From assembly GCA_020639155.1 (NCBI GenBank), contig JACKHF010000001.1:682001-746000 (forward strand): a DNA stretch of 64,000 nt, written 5' to 3'. The notes under the pieces are model-generated. The model was not told the DNA's origin. It did not search any database and saw only the letters and a list, made by a program, of their open reading frames with translations. Numbering within the stretch: position 1 is the stretch's first letter; every line of letters starts with the position of its first letter. This document shows positions 7,188-16,391 of this stretch, piece by piece. The position numbers were made by a program, and so were the translations under genes. Source of the DNA: Phycisphaeraceae bacterium (GTDB lineage: Bacteria; Planctomycetota; Phycisphaerae; Phycisphaerales; UBA1924).

Positions 7188-8963
7188 TCAGAAGTTGTAG
7201 AAGCGGGTTGCTTCTGTCTCGACAACGTTGGAGTCGAGTTCCTTGGTGTCCATCTCGACGCGGAAGCGGACGTCGCCCGTTCCAGCAGCCTTGACGACGA
7301 TACGCCACTGGGCCTGCTGCTTCGGAGCAAGCACTGGGAGTGCAGCAAAGGTGACTGTGCCATTGGCGAATGTGCCGCGTGTGTCACCTGCAGCCGAGAC
7401 AAACTCTGCGCCTGTGGGCAGTGTTGCACGGATCTGGATGTCGCTGTCCTGGGCTGTGCCCTGGTTGGTCACAGTGATGACGTAGGTTGTCTGCTCACCA
7501 ACGAGGACCGGGTCTGGACCGTCAACCACTTCGAGGAGCACAGCGGGGATACCGCGGAACCTGGTCGAGCATGTTGCGGTTGCTTCGTTCGCACATGCGC
7601 CCGAGACACGGACTGTGCCGGTGACTGACTCTGCACCGTTGGGGTTGATGCCGAAGTTGATCTCGCGGGATGCGCCCGGAGCGAGTGTACCGATGTTCCA
7701 GCCGATGGAGTTGCCGGTCACGCGACCATTATCAGATGCTGAAGCAAATGCCGTGCCTGCTGGGACCGGAGCGGAAAGAACAACGTTCTCTGCTGGTGCT
7801 TCACCTGTATTGCGGACAACGACCTTGAATGTTGCGGGTGCGCCGAAGTAACGCTCACCAGCGCAGTCCACCGCGACCTGAAGTTCGGGCTGACGGACAG
7901 TGATGCACGGATTTGCGGATTCAGCTGTGAGACCTTCGCCGGAAGCTGTTGCTGTCGAGCAGTATGAGCCCGAGCCTGAAGCCTTGCCAGCGACGGTGAA
8001 GGTTCTGCACTCACCAGCTGGGATCGAGCCAGCATTGCCCTCAAAGGCGGTGCGCCCGTCGATTGTGAAGCCCGCGGGGAGTTGGTCACGAACGATCACG
8101 TTGTCGATCGTGCCGGTACCCGTGTTGCAGACACGGTAGACAACTTCAAATGTGTCGCACGGTGTGCCAGCATCGGGACTGACGGTCTTCGTCAACTCGA
8201 GTGCGGGCTCGACCACGTTTGTTGTCATGCACATGGAGGTGTTGTACGACGCTGTGGTGCAGGAACCAACAGAACCCGTACCGCCAGCCACTGCTGTCAC
8301 GCGAACGGTGCGTGTTTCACGCGGCGAAAGGTTGCCAAGTGCCCACGCCATTCCACCCGACGCGTCGCGGTTGAATGTCGGCTCTGACTCACGGATTGTG
8401 AGAGCACCAGTCGGTGCGTCATTCACAACAACGTTCTGGAGTTCCATGTTGGTGAGGTTGGTTGTACGCAGCTCGTATGTGAACGGCTGGCCTGAGCGAA
8501 CCTCAACAGGCATGAACTTTTCAACGAGCAGCGCGCTGGTGCGCTCATCGCCAGTTGGATACGCGAGCACTGCGCGAGCCATGCCTTCGCCATTGACCGT
8601 GGGACGTGACGTGTTTGTTGCCACGTTTGAAGTCGGACGTGAGGTATTGATGTTCGAGTTTGTCTGGGCAGGCTTTGCTGCAACAGGCTTTGACTCTGTT
8701 GTGGTTGTTGCAGCCGGTTTCGAAGCAGTGCTTGTGCTGGTGTTCGCAGCCGATGTGTTTGTCCGAACGACCGGACGCGCAACAGTCGAACCAGTACGAA
8801 TGTTTGTCTCGCCACCGTTGGATGTGCGTGCCATCCCGTCTCGCGGTGTTCCGACTGCCGCTGTGTTTGTATACGTCCCCTGCTGTGCACATCCGGCGAA
8901 CATGAGGAGTGCTGTAACTCCCATGACGACAGCCGAAGCGCCTGTTGCCCCTATACGTTTCAT
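7188..8963 (-). CDS. Lipoprotein with four DUF11-type beta repeats
   Basis: Protein of 591 residues from the ATG at 8963, which has AAGGAG nine bases upstream. The N terminus is a lipoprotein signal ending LLMFAGC (C25). A threonine-, serine- and asparagine-rich linker follows to about residue 130. Four beta-sandwich repeats of the DUF11 / conserved-repeat type come next, recognisable by FTYELRTTNLTNMELQNVVV, FEVVYRVCNTGTGTIDNVIV, FKVVVRNTGEAPAENVVL and YVITVTNQGTAQDSDIQIRA. Cysteines occur in the second and third repeats. Such proteins are surface or cell-wall components, as in the chlamydial OmcB type. It has its own terminator and no dockerin. Confidence 0.88.
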   Translation of the reverse strand: MKRIGATGASAVVMGVTALLMFAGCAQQGTYTNTAAVGTPRDGMARTSNGGETNIRTGSTVARPVVRTNTSAANTSTSTASKPAATTTTESKPVAAKPAQTNSNINTSRPTSNVATNTSRPTVNGEGMARAVLAYPTGDERTSALLVEKFMPVEVRSGQPFTYELRTTNLTNMELQNVVVNDAPTGALTIRESEPTFNRDASGGMAWALGNLSPRETRTVRVTAVAGGTGSVGSCTTASYNTSMCMTTNVVEPALELTKTVSPDAGTPCDTFEVVYRVCNTGTGTIDNVIVRDQLPAGFTIDGRTAFEGNAGSIPAGECRTFTVAGKASGSGSYCSTATASGEGLTAESANPCITVRQPELQVAVDCAGERYFGAPATFKVVVRNTGEAPAENVVLSAPVPAGTAFASASDNGRVTGNSIGWNIGTLAPGASREINFGINPNGAESVTGTVRVSGACANEATATCSTRFRGIPAVLLEVVDGPDPVLVGEQTTYVITVTNQGTAQDSDIQIRATLPTGAEFVSAAGDTRGTFANGTVTFAALPVLAPKQQAQWRIVVKAAGTGDVRFRVEMDTKELDSNVVETEATRFYNF

Positions 8964-9615
8964 ACTTATTATCTCCTTATAACTGCTGACGATGCAAGAC
9001 CATCGACCACACGAGGGAAAGGTCAGGTCTACGCGAACGCAGAGCCCACCCAAAGGATCTGGTGCATGGAGATACACACTCCTGCAACAGCCCCCCACTC
9101 AAACCACCAACCTGCCCCAAACATCTGGGTTTCTCCCGGATTCAGCCTTTGCGCACCTTGCACTCAGGATGAATTCCACACCAGGATCGACGCATAATAA
9201 CAGATTGTTGGACCAAACGCGAACGCTGTTGATTCCGAAGAAATCAACCCCCATCCGTGCTGAAGCGCGTTCGTTACGACTTGTAAGCCTAGCCAATGAA
9301 GGGGGTTTCGTCGATTCCAGGGGCTTTTCCATAAGGAAAAAACCGCTCACTGGTTTCAGCGTGATGCCAGAATCAAGCGAATCACTCGTTCATTTCGTCA
9401 GTTATTGCCCCTTGTTTTCCACGCGCATGTATGGCTGTTTTTTCGGCTTTCCACGCCAGATAACAGCGGATCTCGGTTCCATTTACAACACTCACTTGGG
9501 TCTGTCCCACGTTGATCCGATCCCAATGCTGAACCAGCTGTGTGGTCTGTGCCCATCCGGCACCGCTCAGCACGACATCAATGGCAAAGAGGCCAAGACG
9601 GAGGACGGATCGATC
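8964..9615. other. Intergenic region between divergent DUF11 and binding-protein genes
   Basis: About 650 bases that should hold both promoters. The plus-strand frame leading into the binding-protein gene is open from 8992, but the composition of that stretch is not protein-like (many P, T, S and R residues and no domain), so I treat it as non-coding. No convincing hairpin, operator or promoter was found by eye. Confidence 0.4.
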
Positions 9616-10569
9616 ATGGTTACCGGTTTTATGCTCGCGTCAACGGTTGCACTGGGTGGCGGACTTGATACGAACGGCACGTTCGTGATCAGCGCGCCGA
9701 GCCCCATCGCAACCACATATGCACCAAACTTCGCCAGTGCGTTCGAGCGCACCGGTGCATCCAGCGTGTCCATCAAGCAGAACAACACATCAGAAGGGTT
9801 CAACTGGACAAGCACTGGCAAGGCAACGGTTGCATTCTCAAATCGCCCATTCTCATCAGCATTTGATGGCAGTTCCAGCAACGTGTCATTCACACTCTTT
9901 GCATGGGATGGCCTGACACCCATCGTCAACAGCACAAACCCCGTTCAGAACTTCAGCCAGGAGCAGTTGCAGAATATCTTCAACGGCACCACGACAAGCT
10001 GGAGTGACTTTGGCGGCAGCAACTCGAACATCACCATCTGCGTGCTGAACAGCACCAGCGACGGCGTCGAGTTCCTTTCTCACGCGTTCCTCTTTGGCAA
10101 CTCTGCGTGGACAGCACCGTCAAGCGCGGTGACATTCAACACCACAGAGCAGCTTGAGCAGTACGTCTCCACACACCCGAACGCGATCGGATTCTCAACC
10201 TACTCATCGTGGCGTTCCAACAGCAACTCGGGTACATCGAGCTATACAAGTGCTGCAGTTGATGGCGTGTTCCCATCCACGGGCACAATCCAGGACGGTA
10301 CATACAGCTTCTCGTTCCCTGTCTTTGCGACCACCAGCACCTCAAGTGAAGGCTCAGATGCTTCTGCGTTCACAGGATGGCTGACCAGCACCGAGGGCCA
10401 GTCCTTCGTATCAACACAGCATCTCGTGCCTCTATCGCAGGGTGCTCGCGCGTTCAAGCAGTTCGCCTTCTTTGGCAACACGAACTTCATCAGCAACTAC
10501 AACGAGCTCTCACAACAGGCAAACAACACAGTGGCAAACGTCACCGAATCATTCACTGCGGAGCAGTAA
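9616..10569 (+). CDS. PstS-like substrate-binding protein
   Basis: Protein of 317 residues if it starts at the ATG at 9616 (GGAGGA ten bases upstream). Residues 1-20 are hydrophobic but lack the usual lysine or arginine, so an upstream start remains possible. The mature part has the order of a PBP-like (phosphate-type) binding protein: TFVISAPSPIATTYAPNF near the start, then LFAWDGLTPIVNSTNPVQN, then FSQEQLQNIFNGTTTSWSDF, which is the usual '(L)SxEQLxxIFxGxxTxW' signature. No permease or ATPase genes are adjacent, so it may act alone or in surface binding. The ligand is inferred only from the family. Confidence 0.75.
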   Translation: MVTGFMLASTVALGGGLDTNGTFVISAPSPIATTYAPNFASAFERTGASSVSIKQNNTSEGFNWTSTGKATVAFSNRPFSSAFDGSSSNVSFTLFAWDGLTPIVNSTNPVQNFSQEQLQNIFNGTTTSWSDFGGSNSNITICVLNSTSDGVEFLSHAFLFGNSAWTAPSSAVTFNTTEQLEQYVSTHPNAIGFSTYSSWRSNSNSGTSSYTSAAVDGVFPSTGTIQDGTYSFSFPVFATTSTSSEGSDASAFTGWLTSTEGQSFVSTQHLVPLSQGARAFKQFAFFGNTNFISNYNELSQQANNTVANVTESFTAEQ

Positions 10570-10594
10570 GCATCCGTGACCGACTGAATCTACG

Positions 10595-10629
10595 CCGCCC
10601 TGTCGAGTGATCGACAGGGCGGTTTTCTT
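10595..10629 (+). terminator. Intrinsic terminator of the binding-protein gene
   Basis: A twelve-base perfect stem (10595-10606 with 10611-10622) and GTGA loop are followed by TTTTCTT. It lies 26 bases after the stop codon and abuts the end of the convergent lipoprotein gene. Confidence 0.9.
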
Positions 10630-11306
10630 CATCTGTTTTCTACATCGGGTGGCGTCCACACATTCGACGGTATCGCCCCGTAGTACTCCTTATACTCGTC
10701 AAGAATGTGCTGGAGGACTGTTTTTCCCATCGCGCGTGCATCGTCAATAAACTCTTTGTCCGAGGCTGCATCACCAGCAACATGATCAAGGTACCAATAC
10801 CCGTCTTTCAACTGAAAGTACGCAGTGTAATACACGTCGCCGTTTGCGGGATCACCCACATTGCAGAATCCCTTGTCACCTTCAACCCACGTTGTAATCG
10901 GCTTGATACCGTCGTCTTCGTCGGCGTAGTAAACTCCTTCGTCCATCATCCATTCAAAGTATGAGAATGGCGTCATCTCGCGCAACTCGTTCTTTCCAAG
11001 CTTGCTGCGAAGATGGAGCACAGAAATCAGCCTCATTGGCGGCAATGCCTGCGCCTCTTCTTTGGTCGCAAATCGTGCAAGCCTGATGTGCTCCTTCGTT
11101 AGCTCGATGGACTCGGGAGTCATCCATGTCAGGTATGCCTGAGCATCTCGATTTGCCAGCGCATGCTCGCTTGCGTGATACGTTTCAAGCACCCCGTCTT
11201 CAGGCCGCTCACACCCGCCCAGCGGCACAAGAACGGCGGCAATAACTGCAAGCAGAACAGCGCGCAAGATAAGAGACGGTACGGCCAAGGGTGTGCTTCT
11301 CATCAT
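10629..11306 (-). CDS. Putative lipoprotein, unknown function
   Basis: Protein of 225 residues starting at the first of two adjacent ATGs (11306 or 11303). The N terminus is a long hydrophobic signal ending VPLGGC, a lipobox. The mature protein is acidic with aromatic stretches such as FSYFEWMMDEGVYYADEDDG and DVYYTAYFQLKDGYWYLDHV. The last segment resembles a small alpha-plus-beta (NTF2/DUF4878-like) fold, but I cannot assign a family. It lies about 75 bases downstream of a dockerin gene on the same strand with no obvious terminator between, so partial read-through is possible. Confidence 0.7.
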   Translation of the reverse strand: MMRSTPLAVPSLILRAVLLAVIAAVLVPLGGCERPEDGVLETYHASEHALANRDAQAYLTWMTPESIELTKEHIRLARFATKEEAQALPPMRLISVLHLRSKLGKNELREMTPFSYFEWMMDEGVYYADEDDGIKPITTWVEGDKGFCNVGDPANGDVYYTAYFQLKDGYWYLDHVAGDAASDKEFIDDARAMGKTVLQHILDEYKEYYGAIPSNVWTPPDVENR

Positions 11307-11381
11307 GGCGGGCAGTGTACAGAACCCTTCACCACGATGCAAGACGGAATGTCCCAAGGTGCAAGAAAATGAACTGTTTGT

Positions 11382-13670
11382 TTACCTGTCACACCCCGCT
11401 GAGTACGCGTTGCCAAAGCAGATGTAATCAAAGACGTTCAAGCTCCCGTTGCCATCGCAGTCTGCATAGCTCCAACCACCTGAATAGTACGAGGAAAAAC
11501 AGATGTAATCGAAGATATCAAGCGATCCATCCCGGTTGCAATCGGCGAGGCACACCGAAGCACACTCGATGTGTCCGTACGCTGGCTGACTTCCAACGTA
11601 TCCGATATTCTGCATACCAGCCAGTGTCAGCACTCCACCTACATTGGCTGATGCGCTGAATGTCGTCCGGTCGTATGGAATCTGCACCTGATGTAGTTCA
11701 TTCCCATCCCAGCGCGCAACCGATCCAGCGATGCCGTTCGATGTCGTAAAGTTGAACATTCCAAAGAGATACAGCGAATCGTCATGCACTTGCAGCATAT
11801 CGATGCGAGGATCACCAACGTTGATGGGGGTTGTAAACGACGTCCAGGCTGAGCCATCCCATCGAGCGACAGCCTTGGTCGGCTCACCAGAAACTATCTT
11901 AAAACTCCCGCCGACATACAGCTCGTTGTTGTATACAGCAAGCGATGTGATGTCCCCACCCTCCACTCCCTCATCAAGCGGCGACCAAGCCACACCATCC
12001 CATGAAGCAATGTTGTTCGCCTGGATGCTTCCAGCATCATGAAAACTTCCCGCAACCACAAGATTTCCCTGAAATCCAACCATGGCGTTCACTCGCACCG
12101 CAGATTGAAATATCGGATCATTCTGCCAATGCAATCCATCACCAAGCGAATGCCATGCGGTGCCATCCCATCGAGCAATGGCTCTTGCATCCGTTGCACC
12201 TGCCTGGGTAAACCTGCCCGCTGCGATCAGATCTCCCTCATAGTCTGTTATAGCCTGCACCTCTACCGAGTAGTTCGGGTACGCGAACGGCTCGCCGACA
12301 CTGCTCCATGTGTTTCCATCCCAACGGACAAGCGATGAGACGGGAACTCCGTTCAGTTCTGTGAAGTTTCCACCAACATACAATGATCCCTCTTTTTCAA
12401 ACAGCGACAGGATATATCCAACACCAAAGTCGCTGTTGTACGGCTGCCAAGTTGTTCCATCCCAATACGTCAGTGCATCCGAAGTAAACGAGCCCTGTGC
12501 CGACTGTGGCTGCCCACCCACAATAAACTTGTCGTCATACTCGATTGCAGCTTTCGGAGAAGGCGACGGCGTGTACCCACCAAGTGCGGTCCATTCCAAG
12601 CCATCGTATGCGGTAATACCTGACACCTGCGCGTTGTAAACGCTGAGAAAATCACCACCGACAATCTGCTGCCCCTGAAAGACATTCGCTGTTCGCACCC
12701 AGCCGCCGAAATCTGCCCCTGTTGTTCCGATCCCTTCCCACTCAAACCCGTTCCATGATGCAACACTCGAACCGCCTGTCAGACTTCCCGAGTTCCAGAA
12801 GCTGAACCCTCCAACAGCAAAGAGCTTCCCATCCAGAACACTCAGACGATCCACATATTCGGAAGGACCTCCGATGCGTTCACCGACGGGCACCCATTGT
12901 GATCCATCCCAGCGCGCCACCGAGTGTGTTCCTATCCCAGCAAATCCACCGGCGTAGAGCTGATCATTGAAGACAGTTACCGTATAGGTTGAAAACCCGG
13001 GATACCCAAGTGATACCCACTGGTCATTCACCCACTGGTAGACTGCAGCATAGTCCGCAATCACAGGTGCATTCTGGAATACGGTGAACGCGTATGGATT
13101 CGATGCTGGTGATTCTGGTGTGTGAGGCCGCCAGTCAACCCCATCCCATACGAGCACACCTCTGAAGGTTACCGTGCTGTTTGCATCGGTGAGATAACCA
13201 TACGCAAGAAGGTCATCACCACGTTGTGCGAGCAGTTGTGCGGTGTGAGCATGCGCATTCGCACCCATTCGCTCCCACGCAGTCCCATTCCAGCGAGCCG
13301 TTCCGGTGTATGGGAGTTCAAACAGGTTGTACTGTGAGCCAGCGATCAGCATGCCGTCATGCGACAGCAACGTGTGTGCTTCAGCAATAATGCCATCTCC
13401 AAACGAATGCCAGGCCGTACCGTCCCACGCAGCAATGTTTCTTGCGATCGTGCTGCCTGCCTGTGAAAACCGTCCCGACACAACGAGCACGCTGTCCTGC
13501 GGTCCCGCGCCGTCCGGATCCCACACAAGCGATGACTCAACCGAGCCCGAAACTCCGGGCACATTCGAATAGGGCAGCAACGCAACCGCTTCTTCACACT
13601 GCACTTGCGCAAGACATGACGTTGTGCCAGCACCTGCTATCAGCAGAAGAGGTGTTGATCGAAATCGCAT
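11382..13670 (-). CDS. Secreted beta-propeller protein with GC-type dockerin
   Basis: Protein of 762 residues; the ATG at 13670 has AAGGAG upstream and begins a signal peptide ending near CLAQ. The body is a long series of roughly 40-60-residue repeats built on VARWDGSxW..., ASWDGVAW and LYVGGSF phrases, resembling the Kelch/delta-60-type propeller repeats seen in large planctomycete proteins. The C terminus is a two-repeat dockerin, starting CLADCNRDGSLDIFDYIC and ending CFGNAYSAGCDR, with all six cysteines but DR after the final cysteine instead of P. It is likely exported and part of the dockerin set. The next dockerin gene upstream ends with a terminator. Confidence 0.88.
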   Translation of the reverse strand: MRFRSTPLLLIAGAGTTSCLAQVQCEEAVALLPYSNVPGVSGSVESSLVWDPDGAGPQDSVLVVSGRFSQAGSTIARNIAAWDGTAWHSFGDGIIAEAHTLLSHDGMLIAGSQYNLFELPYTGTARWNGTAWERMGANAHAHTAQLLAQRGDDLLAYGYLTDANSTVTFRGVLVWDGVDWRPHTPESPASNPYAFTVFQNAPVIADYAAVYQWVNDQWVSLGYPGFSTYTVTVFNDQLYAGGFAGIGTHSVARWDGSQWVPVGERIGGPSEYVDRLSVLDGKLFAVGGFSFWNSGSLTGGSSVASWNGFEWEGIGTTGADFGGWVRTANVFQGQQIVGGDFLSVYNAQVSGITAYDGLEWTALGGYTPSPSPKAAIEYDDKFIVGGQPQSAQGSFTSDALTYWDGTTWQPYNSDFGVGYILSLFEKEGSLYVGGNFTELNGVPVSSLVRWDGNTWSSVGEPFAYPNYSVEVQAITDYEGDLIAAGRFTQAGATDARAIARWDGTAWHSLGDGLHWQNDPIFQSAVRVNAMVGFQGNLVVAGSFHDAGSIQANNIASWDGVAWSPLDEGVEGGDITSLAVYNNELYVGGSFKIVSGEPTKAVARWDGSAWTSFTTPINVGDPRIDMLQVHDDSLYLFGMFNFTTSNGIAGSVARWDGNELHQVQIPYDRTTFSASANVGGVLTLAGMQNIGYVGSQPAYGHIECASVCLADCNRDGSLDIFDYICFSSYYSGGWSYADCDGNGSLNVFDYICFGNAYSAGCDR

Positions 13671-13794
13671 GCGTGGTCTCCTTCTGAATGTGAACAATGT
13701 CACCAACCTACTGGCTTCGGCAGTTGCGATACTGGTTGATCAACAAATGAGATACTCGACTGCACTCAACGCAGTTGGAAGCACACGATTTAAC

Positions 13795-13827
13795 AAAAAA
13801 AACGGGACGGCATGTGGATGCCACCCC
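13795..13827 (-). terminator. Intrinsic terminator of the FG-GAP dockerin gene
   Basis: On the minus strand a ten-base stem with two G-T wobbles (13827-13818 with 13813-13804) and a four-base loop is followed by a G and a run of eight T. It lies about 28 bases beyond the stop codon. Confidence 0.8.
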
Positions 13828-13855
13828 GCACAGGATCCTGCTCCTGAGCATGTAG

Positions 13856-15382
13856 CTACGAACACCCCGCCGAGTACGCGTTGCCAAAGCAGATGTAATC
13901 AAACACGTTCAAGCTCCCGTTGCCATCGCAGTCTGCACATGGATCGTGTGAAGCATAATAGTTTCCGAAGCAAATGTAGTCGAAGATATTCAGCGCAGTA
14001 TTCCGATCACAGTCTGCGTAGCACTGCGGTTCTACAAGCTCTCCTTTGATTATGTATGCGCGGCCTGCTCGATTCCCATTGGAGTTGTTGAGACCGGCAG
14101 TGATGAGCAACTCGGGAACTGTGTCGCCGTCAAGATCCCCAAGGCGCACGCAGTCATACCCGAACTGCTCGCCATAGAGCTGGGCGTTGTTGCCTGTCAG
14201 CGACGTGATGGTGCGCAATGTCTCACCTGTTTTTCCTGAAAAGATCGCAACCTGCCCGCCCCACACAGCAGACGCTCCCGGCACATACAGATATGCTGTC
14301 AGAAAGTCGTCGTGCCCATCACAGTCCATGTCGCCAAGGTATCGCCCACCAAACCCGATTGAGCAGTAGGCTCCCAAACCATTGATCCGATGCAGTTGTG
14401 ATCCGTCAACACCACTGAATGTGTACGCCACACCTGTCCACGGACCGAGTGCGTTATCGTTGAAATCGCCAATAAAGATGTCACGAACGCCATCATTGTT
14501 CAGATCGCCTACGTCATTTGCGAAGAACCGAGCAAAGTCAACTGCTGTCGATGAGGAAGGAGCAATGGAATACTCAAGCGATCCAGTCAGGCCATTGTAC
14601 ACATACGCAACACCACCCTGCGTTGGACCATCACCAGGCGCTCCAATGATGTACTCAGGAACTCCATCGTTTGTGATATCCGCAAGCCCCTGCGATGCGT
14701 GGCCAAACAGAGCATCCGTTGTTGTACCTATGTGCTCCCGCCACGGTGTCGTCCAGTCAGACCGCGAATAAACTCGAACAACTCCAGCTAAGGGTGCACC
14801 TGTCCCATCACGAGATGCACCAATGACAAGATCGTCTTCCCCATCGCCGTTGATATCGCCGGGCACGGACAATCCCTGGCCGAACCGCGCATTTGGAACC
14901 GGCGATGGAATATGAGCTATGACAGAATGATCAGCGCCCGAGAATGCAAACACCTCGCCCGTTGTTGCCGTCCCGAGCACACCCGGTCCGCTGACAACGT
15001 AATCAGGAACACCGTCACCATTCAGATCTCCACCTGGCTGAACCCTGAATCCGAATGCACCGTTTGTCACAGTTCCAACGTGCGCTTTGAGCAGAGCACG
15101 TGTCGCTCCGTCATAGATATAGACCTTGCCACCGTTCGGCGCACCAGCATCGTGATACGCTGAAGATACAATAAACTCTGTGACCCCGTCTCCGGTGATG
15201 TCGCCAATCGGATTGCATGTATACCCAAACTCATCTCCGGGAGCTTCACCATCAGCGTACCACAACACCTCCACATCCTTTTCAAGAAAGATGCCAGGCT
15301 GAGCAGACAAACTGCATGATGTTCCTATAACTATGCTGGCTGCACATATGCCTTGCAGCACGTTGAAATTCCCGTGGAGCAT
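13856..15382 (-). CDS. FG-GAP (integrin-alpha-like) repeat protein with GC-type dockerin
   Basis: Protein of 508 residues with a signal peptide (about 1-28, ending SLSAQ) and a strong AAGGAGAG ribosome-binding site. Six to seven FG-GAP repeats follow, each with a calcium-loop phrase such as GDITGDGVTEFIV, GDLNGDGVPDYVV, GDINGDGEDDLVIGA and GDMDCDGHDDFL, forming a seven-bladed propeller in this family. The C terminus is a complete dockerin (CYADCDRNTALNIFDYIC ... GNAYSAGCS) in which the usual final P is missing. It is a paralogue in architecture of the plus-strand gene at 44695. An inverted repeat lies just upstream of the start. Confidence 0.9.
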   Translation of the reverse strand: MLHGNFNVLQGICAASIVIGTSCSLSAQPGIFLEKDVEVLWYADGEAPGDEFGYTCNPIGDITGDGVTEFIVSSAYHDAGAPNGGKVYIYDGATRALLKAHVGTVTNGAFGFRVQPGGDLNGDGVPDYVVSGPGVLGTATTGEVFAFSGADHSVIAHIPSPVPNARFGQGLSVPGDINGDGEDDLVIGASRDGTGAPLAGVVRVYSRSDWTTPWREHIGTTTDALFGHASQGLADITNDGVPEYIIGAPGDGPTQGGVAYVYNGLTGSLEYSIAPSSSTAVDFARFFANDVGDLNNDGVRDIFIGDFNDNALGPWTGVAYTFSGVDGSQLHRINGLGAYCSIGFGGRYLGDMDCDGHDDFLTAYLYVPGASAVWGGQVAIFSGKTGETLRTITSLTGNNAQLYGEQFGYDCVRLGDLDGDTVPELLITAGLNNSNGNRAGRAYIIKGELVEPQCYADCDRNTALNIFDYICFGNYYASHDPCADCDGNGSLNVFDYICFGNAYSAGCS

Positions 15383-15407
15383 TCAGACTCTCCTTTCAAA
15401 GACACTT

Positions 15408-15424
15408 TACTACACATTGTAGTA
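15408..15424. promoter_or_regulatory. 17-bp inverted repeat upstream of the FG-GAP dockerin gene
   Basis: TACTACA and TGTAGTA form perfect seven-base arms around CAT, 25 bases upstream of the ATG at 15382. It could be an operator or a leader hairpin. No cognate regulator is known from this window. Confidence 0.35.
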
Positions 15425-15504
15425 GATATGCCTGAGACTCTGATTCGTTCCATGGAGATTGCGTAGAAGATAAAAACTGTGTGCAACAAAGATCTCATCA
15501 GCCC

Positions 15505-15537
15505 AAAGAAAAACAGAGCGACACCAACATGTCGCTC
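15505..15537 (-). terminator. Intrinsic terminator ending the four-gene dockerin operon
   Basis: An eight-base perfect stem (15537-15530 with 15523-15516) and six-base loop are followed on the minus strand by TGTTTTTCTTT. It lies 35 bases past the stop of the gene at 15573. Confidence 0.85.
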
Positions 15538-15572
15538 CGTCTTGAGTTAAACGAGATCACAACTGCCTTCGG

Positions 15573-16361
15573 CTACGGACACCCTGCCGCGTACGCATTG
15601 CCGAAGCAGATGTAATCAAAGATGTTTAAGACCTGGTTCTGATCGCAGTCAGCCCTGTAGTACGCAGCTCCGTATTCGCTACCAAAGCATATCCAATCGA
15701 AAATGTCCAGCCCTCCGTCCTGTGTGCAGTCAGCATAGCACCAAGGCACAATCTGCACTGCGGAAAGCACCCCGTCATGCGTTGCAGAGTTTGCTTTCCA
15801 GTCTATCTCAAGCCAACCCCCTTCAACATAGAGCGTCGTACTTACGTAGTTCACACCCCATTGGGATGCACTGCTGCCAGCATTCCATCCTCCGGTATAA
15901 GAATAAAAAGCTTTGGACAAGAAGTTTGCACGAAAAGTTATGCTTGTTGGTGCTTCTATGCTTGCTGGACCAAAGCTCATTATGAAGTACCATTGGTCCT
16001 CCAGCCCATCAAGACGGATGCGCTCTGGCGACTGACCCGCAGCAAACCCATCATCATGCAGCGCCAGATTATCACCGGTCACCACAGGATCAGTTGCGTG
16101 CACAGCAACTGGGGCGGTTGTGCTCAACGGCATCGACAGAAAAACACCCGATGGTGTCCCATCCAAGCCGACCAGTTCGACCGGGGGGTCATTCGCCGAG
16201 AATGTATCAACTCCATTCCACTGTCCCTCGACTGAATGGGGAGTGGGAAGATGTGATGCCGACGGCACACCAAAGTGGCTGTTCAGATCAATCTTCAGCG
16301 CCTGCCCGAAGGATGCACCTGCGAGCAAAGTAGGCACAAGCGCGCATGACCGCACGTACAT
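15573..16361 (-). CDS. Small secreted protein with GC-type dockerin
   Basis: Protein of 262 residues. AAGGAGG precedes the ATG at 16361 and a signal peptide ends near SFGQA. The central 170 residues are beta-rich, with PERIRLDGLEDQWYFIMSF and NYVSTTLYVEGGWLEIDW, and resemble a single carbohydrate-binding or lectin-like sandwich, but I cannot name the family. The dockerin (CYADCTQDGGLDIFDWIC ... GNAYAAGCP) has all six cysteines but a divergent first repeat (W for Y, GSEYG for GNAYA). It begins 30 bases after the metalloprotease gene and is the last member of the inferred operon. Confidence 0.8.
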   Translation of the reverse strand: MYVRSCALVPTLLAGASFGQALKIDLNSHFGVPSASHLPTPHSVEGQWNGVDTFSANDPPVELVGLDGTPSGVFLSMPLSTTAPVAVHATDPVVTGDNLALHDDGFAAGQSPERIRLDGLEDQWYFIMSFGPASIEAPTSITFRANFLSKAFYSYTGGWNAGSSASQWGVNYVSTTLYVEGGWLEIDWKANSATHDGVLSAVQIVPWCYADCTQDGGLDIFDWICFGSEYGAAYYRADCDQNQVLNIFDYICFGNAYAAGCP

Positions 16362-16391
16362 ATCAGCCTCCTTCTGACGAGTCACGGCATG

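Noticed and set aside
8152..8982. Plus-strand open frame of 276 codons opposite the DUF11 lipoprotein gene
   Set aside because: Antisense to a well supported lipoprotein with lipobox and repeats; no start signal or domain of its own.
8992..9615. Possible long N-terminal extension of the PstS-like protein
   Set aside because: Open but with non-protein-like composition and no signal peptide; the family begins near residue 20 of the shorter form. Kept as non-coding with uncertainty about the exact start.
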